Shown here in pieces: positions 14,713 through 16,308 of a DNA stretch of 16,308 nucleotides (the stretch's first letter is position 1; every line of letters begins with the position of its first letter). The position numbers were made by a program, and so were the translations under genes. The notes beneath the pieces are model-generated. The model was not told the DNA's origin. It did not search any database and saw nothing but the letters and a program-made list of their open reading frames with translations. This stretch comes from JAIBJP01 sp036506175 (lineage in GTDB: Bacteria > Actinomycetota > Thermoleophilia > Gaiellales > Gaiellaceae): assembly GCA_036506175.1 (NCBI GenBank), contig DASXSE010000027.1:1-16308 (forward strand). Reading direction: 5' to 3'.

Positions 14713-15495
14713 TTACAGCCCTAGGGCCGCGCAGATGCGAGCAAGAGGGGAGGTGTTCGCCGGGTGGGCCGACAGGCCGGACAGACCCACACCGGCAACG
14801 GGCTTCGCTCCCGCGATCCCCTCGAGGATAGTCGTCGTCTCGTCGATCGACAGGCCGCCCGGCTCGGGCATGTAGGCCCGTATGTCGTCCTCGGGGTCGA
14901 GCACGTCACAGTCGAAGGCGACATACGCGGCATCGGAGCCCTCGAGGGCGGCTCCGATTTCCTCCTTGCCACAACGGAGCCCCGTCGCCGCGATGAACTC
15001 CTTCTCCGGCGGGTCGAGATTGCGGGCGCCGACGAGCACAGTGTCCTCGGGCGCGACGGTGCCCGAATCCAGCAGCATCCGAAGAGGCATGCCCCACTGG
15101 TTGCCGCTGGGCGAGCTCTCCGGCGTGTTCAGGTCGCCATGCGCATCGAACCAGACCACGGCGAGCCGGTCATACCGGGTGGCCAGCCCCTCGACAGCGC
15201 CGACGTGCGAGCAACAGCAGCCGCCGAGAACCAGAGGGCGTTCCGGTAGCGAGGCCGCGAGCGCGAGGTTCTGCTCCGTCAGGGTGTCCTCGTCCACGAC
15301 GCCCGCTTCCGGATATGGGAGCTCCAGGAAGGCTGCCTCCACCATCTCCTCGCCGCCGTTCCCCCACGCGCGCGGTACTCGTACGAGTGCAGCGGGAAAC
15401 GAGCGCCCGCAGGAGTGGCATTCGTACTCGCCCGCCGCGAGCGCGACGGCGGTCAAGGTGCGGCAATCCGGGCAGCGGGCCCGCAGGCGCGACAC
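14713..15495 (-). CDS. Zinc-ribbon / arginase-superfamily fusion protein
   Basis: A 260-residue protein from GTG 15495, two bases after the HAD gene stop. Residues 1-35 form a zinc ribbon (CPDC at 8-11, CHSC at 26-29). Residues 52-260 follow the ureohydrolase (arginase/agmatinase) fold: FLELPYPEAG (56-65), VLGGCCCSHVGAV (89-101), VVWFDAHGDLNTPE (113-126) with ligands D117, H119 and D121, SGNQWGMPL (130-138), FDCDVLDP (194-201) with D195 and D197, and PEPGGLSIDE (210-219). The usual GGDHS is GGCCCSH, so the first metal histidine is missing from its normal place; H97 three positions on may replace it, as in GGDCxVH-type relatives. The usual HGMP histidine is Trp (W134). The substrate is unknown. 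An internal ATG at the codon for M51 could start the catalytic domain alone. It lies between fab and acc genes. Confidence 0.82.
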   Translation of the reverse strand: MSRLRARCPDCRTLTAVALAAGEYECHSCGRSFPAALVRVPRAWGNGGEEMVEAAFLELPYPEAGVVDEDTLTEQNLALAASLPERPLVLGGCCCSHVGAVEGLATRYDRLAVVWFDAHGDLNTPESSPSGNQWGMPLRMLLDSGTVAPEDTVLVGARNLDPPEKEFIAATGLRCGKEEIGAALEGSDAAYVAFDCDVLDPEDDIRAYMPEPGGLSIDETTTILEGIAGAKPVAGVGLSGLSAHPANTSPLARICAALGL

Positions 15496-15497
15496 GT

Positions 15498-16172
15498 TCA
15501 GAGAGTAGCTACGGGAACGAGCTCGTCGAGGACATCGGGCAACCGCGAGAGGTCCTTCAGCTCGGCGGCTCGCGGGAGGTCGCTCGTCTCGTGCAGGCGA
15601 TTGATCCAGACCGCCTTCAGGCCGAGCTTGTCCGCCGGCTCGATGTCGTGGTAGAGGCTCGCGCCCACGTGGACGTGGTGTTCGCGCTCGGCGCCGAACT
15701 CCTCGAAGAAGCGGTCCCAATGTCCGGGCGCCGGCTTGTACGAGCCCGCCTCCGCGGCGGTCACCTGCCCGTCGACCGGCACGCCGATCCGTTCGAACGA
15801 CGCCTCGAGGAGATCGGGATCCGTGTTCGAGAGGACGGCGAGCTTGAAGCCGCGGCCGCGCAGCTCAGCGAGCGCACCCGGCACTTCCGGAAACGGTCGC
15901 CAGGAAGGCAGGGAATCGGCCAGCGCGTAATCGTCCTCGGGACGCAGAGGCAGGTCCTCGTCGCCCGCGAGCAGGCTCAGCGCCTGCTTCATCACCTCCC
16001 GGTAGGGAAGCGACCCGTTGATCTGAACGCGCGGCTCGATCTCGTGGTAGCGGTCGTGAAGGGCGTCAACGTCAGCTTCCGGCCAGAGGCTGACAAGCGT
16101 CTCCCTGATCCCACCGTTCCAGTCGATCAGCGTGCCGTAGCAGTCGAAGGTGGCCCAGCGGTCTCGGGCCAT
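15498..16172 (-). CDS. HAD-superfamily hydrolase, haloacid dehalogenase type II-like
   Basis: A 224-residue HAD hydrolase with an alpha-helical cap typical of L-2-haloacid dehalogenase-like proteins. Motif I is ATFDCYGTLIDW (nucleophile D10), motif II LSNTD (S115, N116), motif III SYKPAPGHW (K146) and motif IV VGASLYHDIEPA (acid D176), followed by GLKAVWINR. By alignment from memory, the SSNxxD of true dehalogenases is replaced by ASLYHD, so dehalogenase activity is doubtful. A phosphatase role on a small metabolite is as likely. ATG 16172 abuts the fabF stop codon (16175-16173), with GAGGG four bases upstream inside fabF, so the two are almost certainly co-translated. The true substrate is unknown. 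Confidence 0.87.
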   Translation of the reverse strand: MARDRWATFDCYGTLIDWNGGIRETLVSLWPEADVDALHDRYHEIEPRVQINGSLPYREVMKQALSLLAGDEDLPLRPEDDYALADSLPSWRPFPEVPGALAELRGRGFKLAVLSNTDPDLLEASFERIGVPVDGQVTAAEAGSYKPAPGHWDRFFEEFGAEREHHVHVGASLYHDIEPADKLGLKAVWINRLHETSDLPRAAELKDLSRLPDVLDELVPVATL

Positions 16173-16308
16173 CTAGCCCTCGAACTTCGTGAAGACGAGG
16201 CACGCGTTGTGCCCGCCGAACCCGAAGTTGTTCGAGAGCGCGAAATCCGTCTCCCATTCGCGCGATTCGTTCGGGATGTAGTCGAGATCGCACTCGGGAT
16301 CGGGATGC
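16173..16308 (-). CDS. fabF: Beta-ketoacyl-ACP synthase II, C-terminal end (FabF, partial)
   Basis: Only the last 44 residues are in the window. They read DYIPNESREWE and then FALSNNFGFGGHNACLVF before a TAG stop at 16175-16173. The NxFGFGGHNA signature, with the conserved glycine-rich FGFGGHN loop near the active site, is diagnostic of condensing enzymes of the FabF type (type II fatty acid synthesis). The 5' part, including the catalytic cysteine and the other histidine, lies outside. It is the most upstream visible gene of the minus-strand array leading to accD-accA. A polyketide-type ketosynthase end would look similar, but the acc neighbours favour FabF. Confidence 0.85.
   Translation of the reverse strand, partial: HPDPECDLDYIPNESREWETDFALSNNFGFGGHNACLVFTKFEG

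Overview
The window is dense, high-GC bacterial chromosome with 16 protein genes, two of them cut by the window edges. Gene content and style suggest a high-GC Actinomycetota member, plausibly class Thermoleophilia. The clues are many GTG or TTG starts, start codons without Shine-Dalgarno sequences that sit right after -10 boxes, separate accD and accA genes, a type II NADH dehydrogenase, a prokaryotic Dpm1-type glycosyltransferase and an MrfA/SftH-type helicase. This placement is inference; there is no rRNA or other marker to confirm it. No tRNA, rRNA, CRISPR array, insertion sequence or integrase was seen. No gene-free stretch exceeds 300 bases; the longest gap is 12668-12890.

Left part (1-5725): a PLP-dependent aromatic amino acid decarboxylase-like gene (cut at its 3' end) overlaps the end of polX by 4 bp on the minus strand. 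polX is divergent from a Dpm1-like polyprenol-phosphate mannosyltransferase gene; their start codons are 18 bp apart with overlapping, symmetric -10 boxes between them. A thioredoxin gene follows with its own leaderless promoter. Its stop interlocks with that of thiL, which lies in a minus-strand thiD-thiL pair making HMP-PP and thiamine diphosphate.

Middle (5716-10362): thiD is divergent from a DUF1998-type DNA-repair helicase, again across a symmetric promoter-like site. The helicase stop codon lies inside a 13-bp terminator hairpin shared with a convergent gene for a small secreted two-cysteine protein. That gene is divergent from ndh, and the two genes' ribosome-binding sites are the arms of a perfect inverted repeat. 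ndh overlaps a GNAT-like acetyltransferase gene.

Right part (10346-16308): ligD (PE-LIG-POL order, NHEJ-type ligase/polymerase) converges on the GNAT gene. After a 223-bp structured gap comes a minus-strand array reading fabF (cut), a HAD hydrolase, a zinc-ribbon/arginase-fold fusion, accD and accA. This is a fatty-acid initiation/elongation cluster with two non-lipid enzymes inserted.

The most interesting items are the non-canonical catalytic positions in the decarboxylase-like protein (Asn and Leu where His and Tyr are expected), the zinc-ribbon/arginase fusion inside the fab/acc array, the two symmetric divergent start regions, and the inverted repeat that would hide both ribosome-binding sites upstream of ndh. 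Most genes here are ordinary housekeeping or repair genes, and I see no clear multi-gene novel defence or mobile system.
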